DNA from: Nocardia speluncae NBRC 108251
Lineage (GTDB): Bacteria > Actinomycetota > Actinomycetes > Mycobacteriales > Mycobacteriaceae
Length of the DNA stretch: 64,000 nt
Direction of reading: 5' to 3'
NCBI RefSeq assembly: GCF_001613245.1
Contig: NZ_BDBZ01000007.1
Span: 372,001-436,000, forward strand
The notes below the pieces were generated by a model, which did no database searches, was not told where the DNA came from, and saw only the letters and a list, made by a program, of their open reading frames with translations. Of this stretch, positions 1 through 7,456 are shown piece by piece (the stretch's first letter is position 1; each line of letters begins with the position of its first letter). The position numbers and the translations under genes are program-made.

Positions 1-575
1 CCGTTGCCGGCACAGGTGATGATGTGGGACATCGCGAAGCTGGTGACCGTGATGTCGGAACGGCTACCGGTTTTGGTGCCGCGCAGGGTCGTCCCGATGC
101 AATCGCAGGAATCTTCGATCACGAACAGATTGTGCCGGTCGGCGACCTCGCGAACCGCATCCCAGTCCGGGGCGTTACCGGCGAGGTTCGGTAGCAGGAT
201 CGCCCGGGTCTTGTCGGTGACGAGTTCTTCGATCTTCGAGGCGTCCGCGTTGAAGGTGTCGCGCTCGACGTCGACGAACACCGGTACCCAGCCACCTCGC
301 ACGATCGGCCCGATATCGGTGGAGAACGTCAGGGGAGAGGTGATCACCTCGGCGCCCTTGGGCAGGTCGAGCAGTTCCAGCGCAAGGTACAGCGCCGAAG
401 ATCCGGAGTTGCACATCAGGCCGAGTTTCTTGCCGTACAGGCCGGCGACCTGCCGTTCCATCTCGGCGACGTTCTTGCCGATCTTCATCGCATAGGGGCC
501 GCCGCGCAGTACCTCCAGGCACGCGTTGATCTCGGCCTCGTCGTGAACGCTACGTGCGTAGGTAACCCTTGTCAT
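1..575 (-). CDS. DegT/DnrJ/EryC1-family sugar aminotransferase/dehydrase (E1-like), 3' end beyond the window
   Basis: Reads leftward from ATG at 575 and runs off the window; 191 residues are visible of a family usually about 370-440 long. The fold-type I PLP pattern is clear: NSGSSALYLAL near residue 57, then EDSCDCIGT near residue 154, which carries the PLP-binding Asp. At residue 184 (bases 24-26), in the segment SFAMSHIIT, the normal Schiff-base lysine is replaced by His. In this family a Lys-to-His change marks the 3-dehydrase type (ColD, DdhC/E1), which removes the C3 hydroxyl of a nucleotide 4-keto sugar rather than transaminating it. The RBS AAGGAG precedes the ATG by 7 bases. It lies 34 bp after the SDR stop, so it is probably the second gene of that operon. 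The missing C-terminus prevents a firmer substrate call. Confidence 0.8.
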   Translation of the reverse strand, partial: MTRVTYARSVHDEAEINACLEVLRGGPYAMKIGKNVAEMERQVAGLYGKKLGLMCNSGSSALYLALELLDLPKGAEVITSPLTFSTDIGPIVRGGWVPVFVDVERDTFNADASKIEELVTDKTRAILLPNLAGNAPDWDAVREVADRHNLFVIEDSCDCIGTTLRGTKTGSRSDITVTSFAMSHIITCAGN

Positions 576-609
576 CAGAACTCCTTCGATGGTCGGATAT
601 CGCTGTGGC

Positions 610-1410
610 TCAGCGGATGGTCGAGCCGGCGTCCACCGGCATCGCGATGCCGGTGATGTACCGGGCTTCGTCGGAGGCAAGGAACAGCAATGCCCGGGTC
701 ACATCGATCGCGTCGATGCGTTCCACCGGCAGCGTGTTCTTGAAAATCGGTGCCAGATCGGGGCGTTGTTCCAGTAGCGCCGGCAGGATCTCGGAATGTC
801 CCTGTGCGGTATCGACGCCCGTGGGGTTGATCATGTTGACCCGGATGGCCCGGTCCGCCAGTTCGAGCGCCAGCGTTCGGGTAACTCCGGTCAATGCGTG
901 CTTGGACGCGACGTACGGCAGGTAGAAGGGCAGTCCGACGGTGCTCGCCGTCGAGCCCGTGATCACGATTGCGCCCCCGCCGGTGGCCGCCAGGTGCGGA
1001 ATCGCCGCGGCGCAGGTGTTCCACACTCCGGTCAGGTTGGTGTCGAGCGTGTGCTGCCACACCTGCTCGGTGACGTCCTCGTGCGGCTGGACCGTGCAGA
1101 TCGACGCATTCGCCGCGACGATATCCAGGCGGCCGAGACGTTCGACTCCTCGATCCACCACCTGAAGTACGTCTTCGCGGCTACGCACGTCGACCCGCGA
1201 TGTGTAGACACGCCGACCGTGCGCCTCGACGAGACGGGCGGTTTCTGCAAGGCCGTCGGAGGTTCCCATCGCGTACGGGACGAAATCCAACTGGCGGCAC
1301 AGATCCACCGCGATCACATCGGCGCCTTCGGCGGCGAGCTGCACCGCATGGCTGCGCCCCTGTCCCTGGGACGCGCCCGTGACCAGAGCGACTTTGCCCT
1401 CGAATCTCAC
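610..1410 (-). CDS. SDR oxidoreductase, mycofactocin-coupled type
   Basis: A 266-residue short-chain dehydrogenase. The nucleotide motif is TGASQGQG (11-18), and the catalytic set is Ser153, Tyr166 and Lys170 (YVASK). The opening GKVALVTGASQGQGRSHAV, the insertion after VDLC (37-60) and the ending VDAGSTIR are features of the actinobacterial SDR subfamily that depends on mycofactocin and holds its nicotinamide tightly. Substrate is probably an alcohol or hydroxysteroid, but nothing here fixes it. The start is GTG at 1410, chosen for the GGGAGG ribosome site six bases upstream. The promoter region holds a copy of the TetR operator (1470-1485), so this gene is likely controlled by the regulator at 2148. 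No mycofactocin biosynthesis gene is in the window. Confidence 0.88.
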   Translation of the reverse strand: MRFEGKVALVTGASQGQGRSHAVQLAAEGADVIAVDLCRQLDFVPYAMGTSDGLAETARLVEAHGRRVYTSRVDVRSREDVLQVVDRGVERLGRLDIVAANASICTVQPHEDVTEQVWQHTLDTNLTGVWNTCAAAIPHLAATGGGAIVITGSTASTVGLPFYLPYVASKHALTGVTRTLALELADRAIRVNMINPTGVDTAQGHSEILPALLEQRPDLAPIFKNTLPVERIDAIDVTRALLFLASDEARYITGIAMPVDAGSTIR

Positions 1411-1469
1411 TGGAATCCTCCCGTATCTCTGCCTGGAAAATATGTCTCGATGAATTGAGAAAATACATC

Positions 1470-1485
1470 TTGAACGTTCATTACA
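1470..1485. promoter_or_regulatory. TetR-type operator upstream of the SDR
   Basis: Read on the minus strand the site is TGTAATGAACGTTCAA, containing the perfect 10-bp palindrome TGAACGTTCA at 1471-1480. It matches the site at 2041-2056 at 15 of 16 positions. It lies about 60-75 bp upstream of the GTG at 1410, just upstream of a TATTTT -10 candidate, which fits repression. Assignment to the TetR gene at 2148 is inference from proximity and the paired copies. Confidence 0.65.
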
Positions 1486-1530
1486 TGTCTACGCCGATGG
1501 TGGTTCGTGCCCGGGTGAACCGCCAGGGAT

Positions 1531-2037
1531 TCAAGGCTTCGGCCGTTCGGGCTGTGCAGCATTCGCGCGGGCAGCGAGGGCGTTGCGGGTAGTGGTGTCC
1601 AGCAGTTCGATCGTGATTCCGAACGGGCCGTGATGGTAGGCGGTACCGCTGGGACACGAGCCGTCGCGCAGCCCGCCGACCCACAGTGGCGCGCCCCGGC
1701 GTTCGAGTTCGCGCGATGCTTCGGCGAGGTCGTCGACGACGAACCCGAGATGGTGCACCCCGTGGGAACGGTGCCAGACATCGGATCCGGGCACTGTACG
1801 CAGCAGTTCCAGGTGGGGAGGACCCTCGACGGATATGCCCAGACGCTGGACAGTCGACTGCTCCACGCCGTCGACGCGGCACGTGTACGTGGACTCGTCC
1901 AACAGGGTAATGGGAATGCCGAAGACTTCTTCGGCTCGGCGGGCAGCGCTGTCCGGGTCGTCGACGACGATACCCAGGTGATGCAGCCGGCCGAGTTTCA
2001 TGATGCCGTCGAACGCTGGGGTAGCACATGGAATCAC
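1531..2037 (-). CDS. VOC (glyoxalase/dioxygenase fold) family protein
   Basis: A 168-residue protein with two vicinal-oxygen-chelate half-repeats: LGRLHHLGIVVDD near residue 14 and GVHHLGFVVDD near residue 92, ending with a strand that supplies an acidic ligand (FGITIELLD). The paired His and the Glu give the expected metal site of methylmalonyl-CoA epimerase or glyoxalase-like enzymes; which reaction it catalyses is not determinable. GTG at 2037 is preferred because a promoter (TTGACA, 18 bp, GATCAT) ends exactly seven bases before it, giving a leaderless transcript. An internal ATG at 2001 just before the fold is the alternative. A TetR operator overlaps the -10, so it is likely repressed by the divergent gene at 2148. 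Confidence 0.8.
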   Translation of the reverse strand: MIPCATPAFDGIMKLGRLHHLGIVVDDPDSAARRAEEVFGIPITLLDESTYTCRVDGVEQSTVQRLGISVEGPPHLELLRTVPGSDVWHRSHGVHHLGFVVDDLAEASRELERRGAPLWVGGLRDGSCPSGTAYHHGPFGITIELLDTTTRNALAARANAAQPERPKP

Positions 2038-2040
2038 CTG

Positions 2041-2056
2041 TGTAATGATCGTTCAA
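2041..2056. promoter_or_regulatory. TetR-type operator overlapping the VOC promoter
   Basis: TGTAATGATCGTTCAA on the plus strand, 15/16 identical to the site at 1470-1485 and centred on an imperfect TGATCGTTCA palindrome. It covers the -10 of the minus-strand VOC promoter and lies about 55 bp upstream of the TetR gene's own -35. Confidence 0.65.
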
Positions 2057-2074
2057 TACATCGGCGGATGTCAA
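2045..2074 (-). promoter_or_regulatory. Leaderless promoter of the VOC gene
   Basis: On the minus strand TTGACA (2074-2069) is followed after 18 bp by GATCAT (2050-2045). Seven bases then lead directly to the GTG at 2037, so transcription and translation probably start together. Confidence 0.5.
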
Positions 2075-2110
2075 TGGAATGATGCGTTTACGGTTCGTTC
2101 GGGATTTGGA

Positions 2111-2140
2111 TTGACAATGGTGAATATCCTCGTATACGGT
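2111..2140 (+). promoter_or_regulatory. Leaderless promoter of the TetR gene at 2148
   Basis: A consensus TTGACA (2111-2116), an 18-bp spacer, and the actinobacterial -10 TACGGT (2135-2140), then seven bases to the ATG at 2148. No ribosome site precedes that ATG, consistent with a leaderless message. Confidence 0.6.
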
Positions 2141-2147
2141 CCCCGAA

Positions 2148-2786
2148 ATGACGGTTCGACAAGGTGCGCCTACAACGTTCGCGTCAGGGTCTGCATCGGA
2201 CGGGCGCAGGGATGCGATCCTGGCTGCCGCAGCGTCCCTGTTCGCCACCGAGGGCATCGCGGGTTCTTCGATGCGGGAAATAGGAGAAGCCGTCGGGATC
2301 AATCCGGGCGCCATCTACCACCATTTCCGGTCGAAGCGGGCGTTGGTGAGTGAACTGATCACCGGTCACTTGGCAGAGTTGGTCGAGGCTTACCGTGCGC
2401 GGGATCTCGAGAACTTGGACCCGCAGTCCCGTCTGCGTGCGATTGTCGAAGTGTCACTGCAGGTCGGAGCGGCGCACCCGGACGCGACCAAGGTCTACCA
2501 GAGTCAGTTCTCCCTCTACCGCGATGATCGGGATTTCGTCGCGGCGCGCGAGCTCTCGGATACGGCCCAGGGGATCTGGCTCGACGCGATCGAGGCGGGA
2601 AAGAGCGCCGGAGTGTTCCGTAAGGACGTCCCTACCAAGGTGTTCCACCGGTTCATCCGGGATGCCGTCTGGCTGAGCGTGTACTGGCATCGTCCCGAAG
2701 ACCCCTACACCATTGACCACCTCGCGAATGACTGCCTCGCCGTCTTCTTCGACGGGATGGTGGTTGCCGCCGGCCGGGTGGGGTGA
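2148..2786 (+). CDS. TetR/AcrR transcriptional repressor, KstR2-like
   Basis: A 212-residue TetR protein. The N-terminal helix-turn-helix is at about 24-70, with recognition segment VGINPGAIYHHF. The C-terminal ligand domain contains VYQSQFSLYRD and HRFIRDAVWLSVYWHRP, which closely resemble the matching parts of mycobacterial KstR2, the repressor of the steroid C/D-ring regulon that binds a CoA-ester ligand. A CoA-thioester or steroid-derived ligand is therefore likely but unproven. Two 16-bp operator copies sit upstream of the two neighbouring minus-strand genes (1470-1485, 2041-2056), so the immediate regulon is probably the VOC, SDR and sugar-enzyme genes. The transcript appears leaderless. 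Confidence 0.88.
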   Translation: MTVRQGAPTTFASGSASDGRRDAILAAAASLFATEGIAGSSMREIGEAVGINPGAIYHHFRSKRALVSELITGHLAELVEAYRARDLENLDPQSRLRAIVEVSLQVGAAHPDATKVYQSQFSLYRDDRDFVAARELSDTAQGIWLDAIEAGKSAGVFRKDVPTKVFHRFIRDAVWLSVYWHRPEDPYTIDHLANDCLAVFFDGMVVAAGRVG

Positions 2787-2833
2787 GCAGGCCGGATGAT
2801 TCGGCAATCGACACCGGACTCCGGCCGGCCGCT

Positions 2834-3436
2834 TCACCGGCGACCGGGCCCGCGGCCGCCCACGGGCTGCTCACCACCCCGGTCCGCCAGAAAACGGGCG
2901 CGGATCGCCTCGGCGACATCGAGGGTCACGAAGGGAGGCGGTGCCGCACTGGGCAGATCGAATTCGAGGGCGGAGAGCCGGGCATTCTCGGCTGGGTCCG
3001 GTTGCCCCGCGGCAGCAATGAGCCGATCCGAGCGTGCGAACGTGCTGACGTGGCGATGTTTGATGAGCCACTGTTCGCGCTCGCGGGTGAAAAGGTCCAG
3101 ATACCAGCCGCTGGACCGGGCTTCGATGATGCCGGTCGCTTCGGGCGTCGCAATATCGACATGGACGACCGCGATATGCGGTGTTTCGACGAAGGCTCGA
3201 TCGCCGTCGAACCGGATGGCGCTCTCGGAGAGCACATGATGAGACCGGAAGGTCTGGCGGACCCGCCAGGTGGCGAATTCGTGGGCATTTCCGTTGAAGA
3301 TGCGATGAACTTCGTAGGCATCCGGGTGGTAGCAGCCCCGGATCAACTCGACGTCCAGCCGATCGACCCCTCGTACGTAACGGGCCAGGACATCACGGAT
3401 CTCACAACGTGCTGGGCAATCGGTGGAGAGGGTCAT
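2834..3436 (-). CDS. SnoaL-like / NTF2-fold protein
   Basis: About 200 residues. An N-terminal alpha helix with IRDVLARYVRGVDRLD and GCYHPDA, then strands including TPHIAVVHVDIA and WYLDLFTRE, give the cone-shaped NTF2/SnoaL fold used by ketosteroid isomerases, dehydratases and small dioxygenase subunits. Family members of this length in steroid clusters often act as hydratase or isomerase-like enzymes; the reaction here is unknown. The ATG at 3436 overlaps the TGA of the upstream flavoprotein (ATGA), and GGGAGC lies seven bases upstream of the ATG. It is the last gene of the 7351-2834 operon, and its end faces the TetR gene. Confidence 0.75.
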   Translation of the reverse strand: MTLSTDCPARCEIRDVLARYVRGVDRLDVELIRGCYHPDAYEVHRIFNGNAHEFATWRVRQTFRSHHVLSESAIRFDGDRAFVETPHIAVVHVDIATPEATGIIEARSSGWYLDLFTREREQWLIKHRHVSTFARSDRLIAAAGQPDPAENARLSALEFDLPSAAPPPFVTLDVAEAIRARFLADRGGEQPVGGRGPGRR

Positions 3437-4929
3437 CGAGAAGCTCCCGTAGTCGAAGCTGTTGCAGCGTGCCGGCCGGCGATACGTCCGAAGGCGAGTG
3501 CATCGCCGATGTGCATGCCACCGTCCTTGCACCAGCTGTAGGTCGAGCTGACGCTGCCCGCGGCGTACAGACTGCCGAGGGTCGCACCGAACGGATCGAG
3601 CACCCGGCAGTGCTCGTCGCGCCGCGGTCCACCGTTGCTCCAGGCGACCATCGGTGCCGAGGTGAAGGCGTAGTACGGCCCGTCCCCGAGGGCGTCCAAC
3701 GTATCCGCGCGCCGCCCGAACTGCTCGTCCTCGCCTGCCGCGCATGCCGCGTTGTAGCGCGCGACGCTGCGGATCAAGTTCGCCGGGTCGACGTCGAGCT
3801 CGGCGGCGAGTTCTTCGAGCGTGCCGGCCTTGCGGAGCCAGCCCTTCTCGACCTCGGCGCTGTTGTCGGGACTCCACTGGTAACCCTCGATCAGCACGTT
3901 CCAGCCGACGGCGAGCATATCGCCGTTCGGCGAGATCGGGCCGGACAGCCGGGTCGCCTCGTCGAACACGGCATGGAGGCGCCGTACCGGCACATGCTCG
4001 TAGCTACCGTGGATCAGGGCGTTCCCGTGTCCGGTGCGCGGCAGCTCGTCGACGCATCGCTTACCGTCGGAGTCGATATAGATGAAGCCCTTACGGTAGG
4101 AGAACCGGGCGTAGAAGCCACTCTCGTAGCCGGGCACCGCGAATCCCTCGATGCTCATCATGTTGTCCATATGCCACAGGTCGGCGCCGGCCTTCTGGGC
4201 CATCCGATGCCCGTCACCGGTGTTGTACGGCGAACCCCAGGTCAGGGTCTGTGGGAAGCGCAGATAGTCGCGCACCATATCGGCGTTCGCCTCGAACCCG
4301 CCGGTGGCCAGGATGACACCGCGACGGGCGCGCACACGGAGGGTAGCGCCGTCGACGGCTTCGGCCTCGACTCCGAGTACCGTGCCGGAAAAGTCCTGGA
4401 CGAGTGAACGGGCCGGGGTGGAATACCGGACCTCGATGCGGCGGGACGCGAGCGTGGAGTGCAGGGCGTGGAGCAGCCGGGCGCTTCCGAGCTTCCCGTC
4501 GACGGCGATCTGGCCACCGTAGACATCGCTGCCGTCGAGCTCGGGGAACTCGGCCGGCATCCCGGGACCCGTGCCGCCGATCGCGCCGCCGACCGCAGCG
4601 GTGGTGGCTCCGAGCGTTTTCTCCACCCATTCGGTGTTGCGTGCGGTTTCGTGCGCCCATGCCTGCACCACCGGTTGCGGGAGTGGGAATCCGCCCGCGA
4701 GGCTGTTCAGGTAGACCGCGGCGCGCTCGGGGGCGAGGTTGTCGAACCATGCCCCACCGGATACGCGAGTGTTGCCTCCCGCGAACTCCGGCGCAAGCTT
4801 CTCGAGAACGAGGACCTGTGCCCCCGCATCGTGCGCTTCGATCGCCGCCGCGCACCCGGCCGCCCCCATACCGAGGACGACGACGTCGGCCTCGAGGTCC
4901 CAATCCGCCGGCAAGCCGGATCCGCTCAT
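3433..4929 (-). CDS. FAD-dependent KstD/fumarate-reductase-like flavoprotein
   Basis: 498 residues with an N-terminal dinucleotide motif VVVLGMGAAGCAAA (about 16-29), then GGNTRVSGG near residue 51, the second FAD-binding segment GVILATGGF near residue 207 and a C-terminal FAD-closing segment around GSLYAAGSVSS. This is the succinate dehydrogenase/fumarate reductase flavoprotein family that includes 3-ketosteroid delta1-dehydrogenase. It is shorter and more divergent than the KstD at 34277, so the precise substrate and double-bond position are open. No signal peptide or heme domain is present, so it should be a cytosolic dehydrogenase or reductase. Translationally coupled on both sides (ATGA overlaps at 4929/4926 and 3436/3433). 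Confidence 0.82.
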   Translation of the reverse strand: MSGSGLPADWDLEADVVVLGMGAAGCAAAIEAHDAGAQVLVLEKLAPEFAGGNTRVSGGAWFDNLAPERAAVYLNSLAGGFPLPQPVVQAWAHETARNTEWVEKTLGATTAAVGGAIGGTGPGMPAEFPELDGSDVYGGQIAVDGKLGSARLLHALHSTLASRRIEVRYSTPARSLVQDFSGTVLGVEAEAVDGATLRVRARRGVILATGGFEANADMVRDYLRFPQTLTWGSPYNTGDGHRMAQKAGADLWHMDNMMSIEGFAVPGYESGFYARFSYRKGFIYIDSDGKRCVDELPRTGHGNALIHGSYEHVPVRRLHAVFDEATRLSGPISPNGDMLAVGWNVLIEGYQWSPDNSAEVEKGWLRKAGTLEELAAELDVDPANLIRSVARYNAACAAGEDEQFGRRADTLDALGDGPYYAFTSAPMVAWSNGGPRRDEHCRVLDPFGATLGSLYAAGSVSSTYSWCKDGGMHIGDALAFGRIAGRHAATASTTGASR

Positions 4930-5303
4930 GACGACCCACTTCCTCGGGACACCCGGACCCCGGCGTCGCTGACCAGCAGAATCCGGTTCGCCTCGCGGTT
5001 CATGAAGGCACCTTCGTCGGTGGCGATGGCCACACGCAGCGAGGGATCGCGTTCGGCCATCGCGAACATCTCCTGCATGGCTGCGTCGTCCGGGAAGACG
5101 ATCTCGGTGACCACGGCAATACCGGCGGTGTCCGCCCCGGAATCCCCTCCGATATCCGGGTCGATGTAGTTGCGGGTGTAGCTCGCGAACAGGTGACCGA
5201 AATGCGAGGCGGCGAATGGTGCGTGGTGGTTCTCGTAGTAGTCGCGGAACTCGGTGGTGGACAGTCCGTCCTTACGGTGGAACAGTCCGATCAGTTTGGC
5301 CAT
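4926..5303 (-). CDS. EthD-domain protein
   Basis: 125 residues forming a single ferredoxin-like alpha-beta domain: MAKLIGLFHRKDGLSTTEF, then YYENHHAPFAASH, then a run of strands containing EIVFPDDAAMQEMF. The NHHAP segment and the length fit the EthD family, small dimeric proteins needed for some degradative monooxygenase systems and seen in many catabolic operons; the biochemical role is generally unresolved. It sits between the MBL hydrolase (6 bp away) and the flavoprotein (4-bp overlap). A second, larger EthD-like protein is encoded at 27962-28669. Confidence 0.75.
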   Translation of the reverse strand: MAKLIGLFHRKDGLSTTEFRDYYENHHAPFAASHFGHLFASYTRNYIDPDIGGDSGADTAGIAVVTEIVFPDDAAMQEMFAMAERDPSLRVAIATDEGAFMNREANRILLVSDAGVRVSRGSGSS

Positions 5304-5309
5304 GGCCGA

Positions 5310-6620
5310 TCAGTCCTCCTGTGCCACGATGGCTTCGGTCAGGCTGCGGAGTCGGTGTTCGAGCCAGCCGGAGAGCCAGAAGTTCGCTTCGACGGCCGGG
5401 TCCTCGAGCAGTCTGCGGTGCGAGTCGAATAGCCGCCGATTCGCCCCGGGATGATCGGGTGTGTGGGCGAGAACGGCCTCGGCAAGTGCGATGGCCTCGG
5501 CGTGCCTGCCCGCTTCGGCCCGTGTACGGGAAAGCGCGAGAACACTGTCCACGCCGCCGGCCTCGACGAGGTCGGCGAGCACCTGGTGCGGGCCGATCGC
5601 CAGGAGTTCGGAGGTCCGCTCGTGGTGGAACCAGCCCAGGTAGGTCTCCCAGATCGTTCGCACGCCCCATGCGACTCGTCCGTATCCCTGGCCGACGCGC
5701 AACTCCGGCGGCAGTGTGATCTCACGAACCAGGGTGTCCAGGCCGGCGCCGGTGTTGATCCCGTGCAAGGTCTGGTCGCGGACATAACTGACGGCGTCGT
5801 ACATCCGTTGCAGGCAGGCGTCGATCAGGCCGGCTCCGCTGATCGGGTCGCCGCGGCCGGTGACGAGCATCTCGGGTCGCAGCTCGCGGAGCCGGCGGAT
5901 CGTGGCGAGGTAGGGCTCGACCTGGCGGTACTCGTGACCGCGGATCGTGTTCAGGTTGGGGAAATGGCAGAACAACGGGCCGAGCAGGTTGCTGATCAGC
6001 GCGATCCGGTGCTGGGGGAGCCAGACCATCGCGCCGTCGGTGGTCTCGCCGGTGCCGTGCCACAGTTCGATATCCAGCCCGCCGAGGGTGAAGGACATCC
6101 TGTCGTCGAAGGTCAGGTCGGGTACCGGGGTATCTTGCTGGATGGTCAGATCGGGTCGTTCGGCGGCGAACCGCTCGATTTGCGCCGTCGCGGTCAGGTC
6201 GAACCAGGCCGCGTTCCACTGACGCATCCGCCCTCGGATCCGGGCATCCTGGCCCTGGGTGAACTGGTTGCGCTCCTGGGCGATGTAGACGGTTCCGGCC
6301 TCCCGGAAGGTGGCCACCCCGCCGACGTGGTCGGTATGGCCCTGAGTCGTGATGACGTACGGTGTCGGGCCCGGACAGACCTTGTCGAAGAGGTAGCGGT
6401 GGTGCACCGACTCGTAGCCGATGCCGGTGTTGACGATGATCCGCCCGGCATCGGTGAGCAGCATGTAGGCGTAGGACGAGCCGCTGGACCGGTAGAGGAA
6501 GTCGGTCAGCGCCACGGCTTCGTCGTCGTAGACGAACTCGAGCAGTACCTTCCCCGGGCGTTCGTCGATCAATCTGTCTACCTGGTCGGCCATTTCGGTG
6601 TAACCGGTCATCACTGTCAC
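5310..6620 (-). CDS. Alkylsulfatase-like metallo-beta-lactamase-fold hydrolase
   Basis: 436 residues. The N-terminal MBL domain has the metal motif TTQGHTDHVGG (91-101) and later GTGETTDGAMVWLP and FCHFPNLNTIRG. The C-terminal part (about 260-340) has the signature of the alkylsulfatase dimerisation domain, for example YDAVSYVRDQTLHGINTG and ELRVGQGYG followed by RTIWETYLGWF. This is the architecture of class III zinc alkylsulfatases (SdsA1, BDS1), which release sulfate from alkyl sulfates. The first metal residue of HxHxDH is Gln93 (QGHTDH), so metal binding may differ, and another hydrolase activity is possible. It lacks a signal peptide, unlike secreted SdsA1. GTG at 6620 overlaps the SDR stop (GTGA); ATG at 6611 with AGGGG upstream is an alternative start. 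Confidence 0.78.
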   Translation of the reverse strand: MTVMTGYTEMADQVDRLIDERPGKVLLEFVYDDEAVALTDFLYRSSGSSYAYMLLTDAGRIIVNTGIGYESVHHRYLFDKVCPGPTPYVITTQGHTDHVGGVATFREAGTVYIAQERNQFTQGQDARIRGRMRQWNAAWFDLTATAQIERFAAERPDLTIQQDTPVPDLTFDDRMSFTLGGLDIELWHGTGETTDGAMVWLPQHRIALISNLLGPLFCHFPNLNTIRGHEYRQVEPYLATIRRLRELRPEMLVTGRGDPISGAGLIDACLQRMYDAVSYVRDQTLHGINTGAGLDTLVREITLPPELRVGQGYGRVAWGVRTIWETYLGWFHHERTSELLAIGPHQVLADLVEAGGVDSVLALSRTRAEAGRHAEAIALAEAVLAHTPDHPGANRRLFDSHRRLLEDPAVEANFWLSGWLEHRLRSLTEAIVAQED

Positions 6621-7351
6621 CCCTGGATCAGGTAGCCGCCGTCGACGGCGATGGTCTGTCCGGTCAGGAAACGGGCGGCGTCACTGGCGAGGAACAACAC
6701 CACCGGTGCGATGTCCTCGGGTGTGCCGACCCGGCGCATCGGCGTACGGGCGATGGTGGGACCGACGGCCGCGTCGTCGGCGACCATCCCTGCGGTCATG
6801 TTCGTCTCGGTCAGGCCGGGCGCTACCGCGTTGACCCGGATCGAGTCGCGCGCCCAGGCGAGTGCGAGGGACATGGTGAGCTGGACAACGCCGGCCTTGG
6901 CGGCCCCGTAGGCGGGAACGACCTCCACTGCCTGGTAGCTGGTCATCGAGGCCATGTTCACCACAGACCCGCCGCCGTCGTCGGCGAGTAGCTTGCGGCA
7001 GGCGCTCGCGAGCCGGAACGCCGATGACAGGTTGATCCGCACGGTTCGGTCGAAGATCTCCGGGTCCCACTCGTTGTTGCGGGCGAGGTTCTGCCCGGCG
7101 TTGTTGACCAGCACGTCGAGGCGGTCCAGGCCGAGGGCCAGGGCCTCGATCTGTCCGGAATCGGCCATCTCGCACTGCACGTAGCGGAAGTCGGTCAGGT
7201 CGGTGTCGTAATCCTGTGCCGCGGCGCGGCGGCCGGTGACGGTGACCTCGGCGCCGGCCTCGCGAAAGCTGCGTGCCGTGGCCAGGCCGATCCCGCTGGA
7301 GCCGCCGGTGACCAGTACGTGCCGACCGTGAAAATCGAAGGAGAAGTTCAT
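6617..7351 (-). CDS. SDR family oxidoreductase
   Basis: 244 residues: cofactor motif TGGSSGIG (15-22), NNAG (83-86), catalytic Ser135, Tyr148 and Lys152 (YGAAK), and C-terminal VDGGYLIQG. A classical FabG/3-hydroxyacyl or hydroxysteroid dehydrogenase; substrate not predicted. It is the first gene of the minus-strand operon running to 2834 (SDR, MBL alkylsulfatase-like, EthD, flavoprotein, SnoaL). The ATG at 7351 was chosen because the fold starts immediately after it, although only a weak GAGACG ribosome site precedes. The 5' region holds the tandem TGAAC-TTT-GTTCA operators shared with the divergent TetR gene, so the whole operon is probably induced by that repressor's ligand. Confidence 0.85.
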   Translation of the reverse strand: MNFSFDFHGRHVLVTGGSSGIGLATARSFREAGAEVTVTGRRAAAQDYDTDLTDFRYVQCEMADSGQIEALALGLDRLDVLVNNAGQNLARNNEWDPEIFDRTVRINLSSAFRLASACRKLLADDGGGSVVNMASMTSYQAVEVVPAYGAAKAGVVQLTMSLALAWARDSIRVNAVAPGLTETNMTAGMVADDAAVGPTIARTPMRRVGTPEDIAPVVLFLASDAARFLTGQTIAVDGGYLIQG

Positions 7352-7393
7352 ATTACGTCTCGTTCTCTGCTCGGATGCGATGAACGTAACACG

Positions 7394-7433
7394 GCGGTTT
7401 TGAACTTTGTTCAAAACCGCTGAACTTTGTTCA
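7394..7433. promoter_or_regulatory. Tandem palindromic operators between SDR operon and TetR gene
   Basis: Two adjoining inverted repeats share the core TGAAC-TTT-GTTCA. The first (7394-7420) is a perfect 27-bp palindrome: 12-bp arms beginning GCGGTTTTGAAC around a 3-bp TTT centre. The second (7421-7433) has 5-bp arms. They fill the gap between divergent starts at 7351 and 7457 and should be bound by the TetR protein encoded at 7457. Confidence 0.8.
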
Positions 7434-7456
7434 AAGACCGGGTTACCCTGTGCCCT

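Noticed and set aside
7427..7456. TTG start for the second TetR
   Set aside because: It falls inside the operator palindrome; GTG 7457 has a -10-like TACCCT seven bases upstream.
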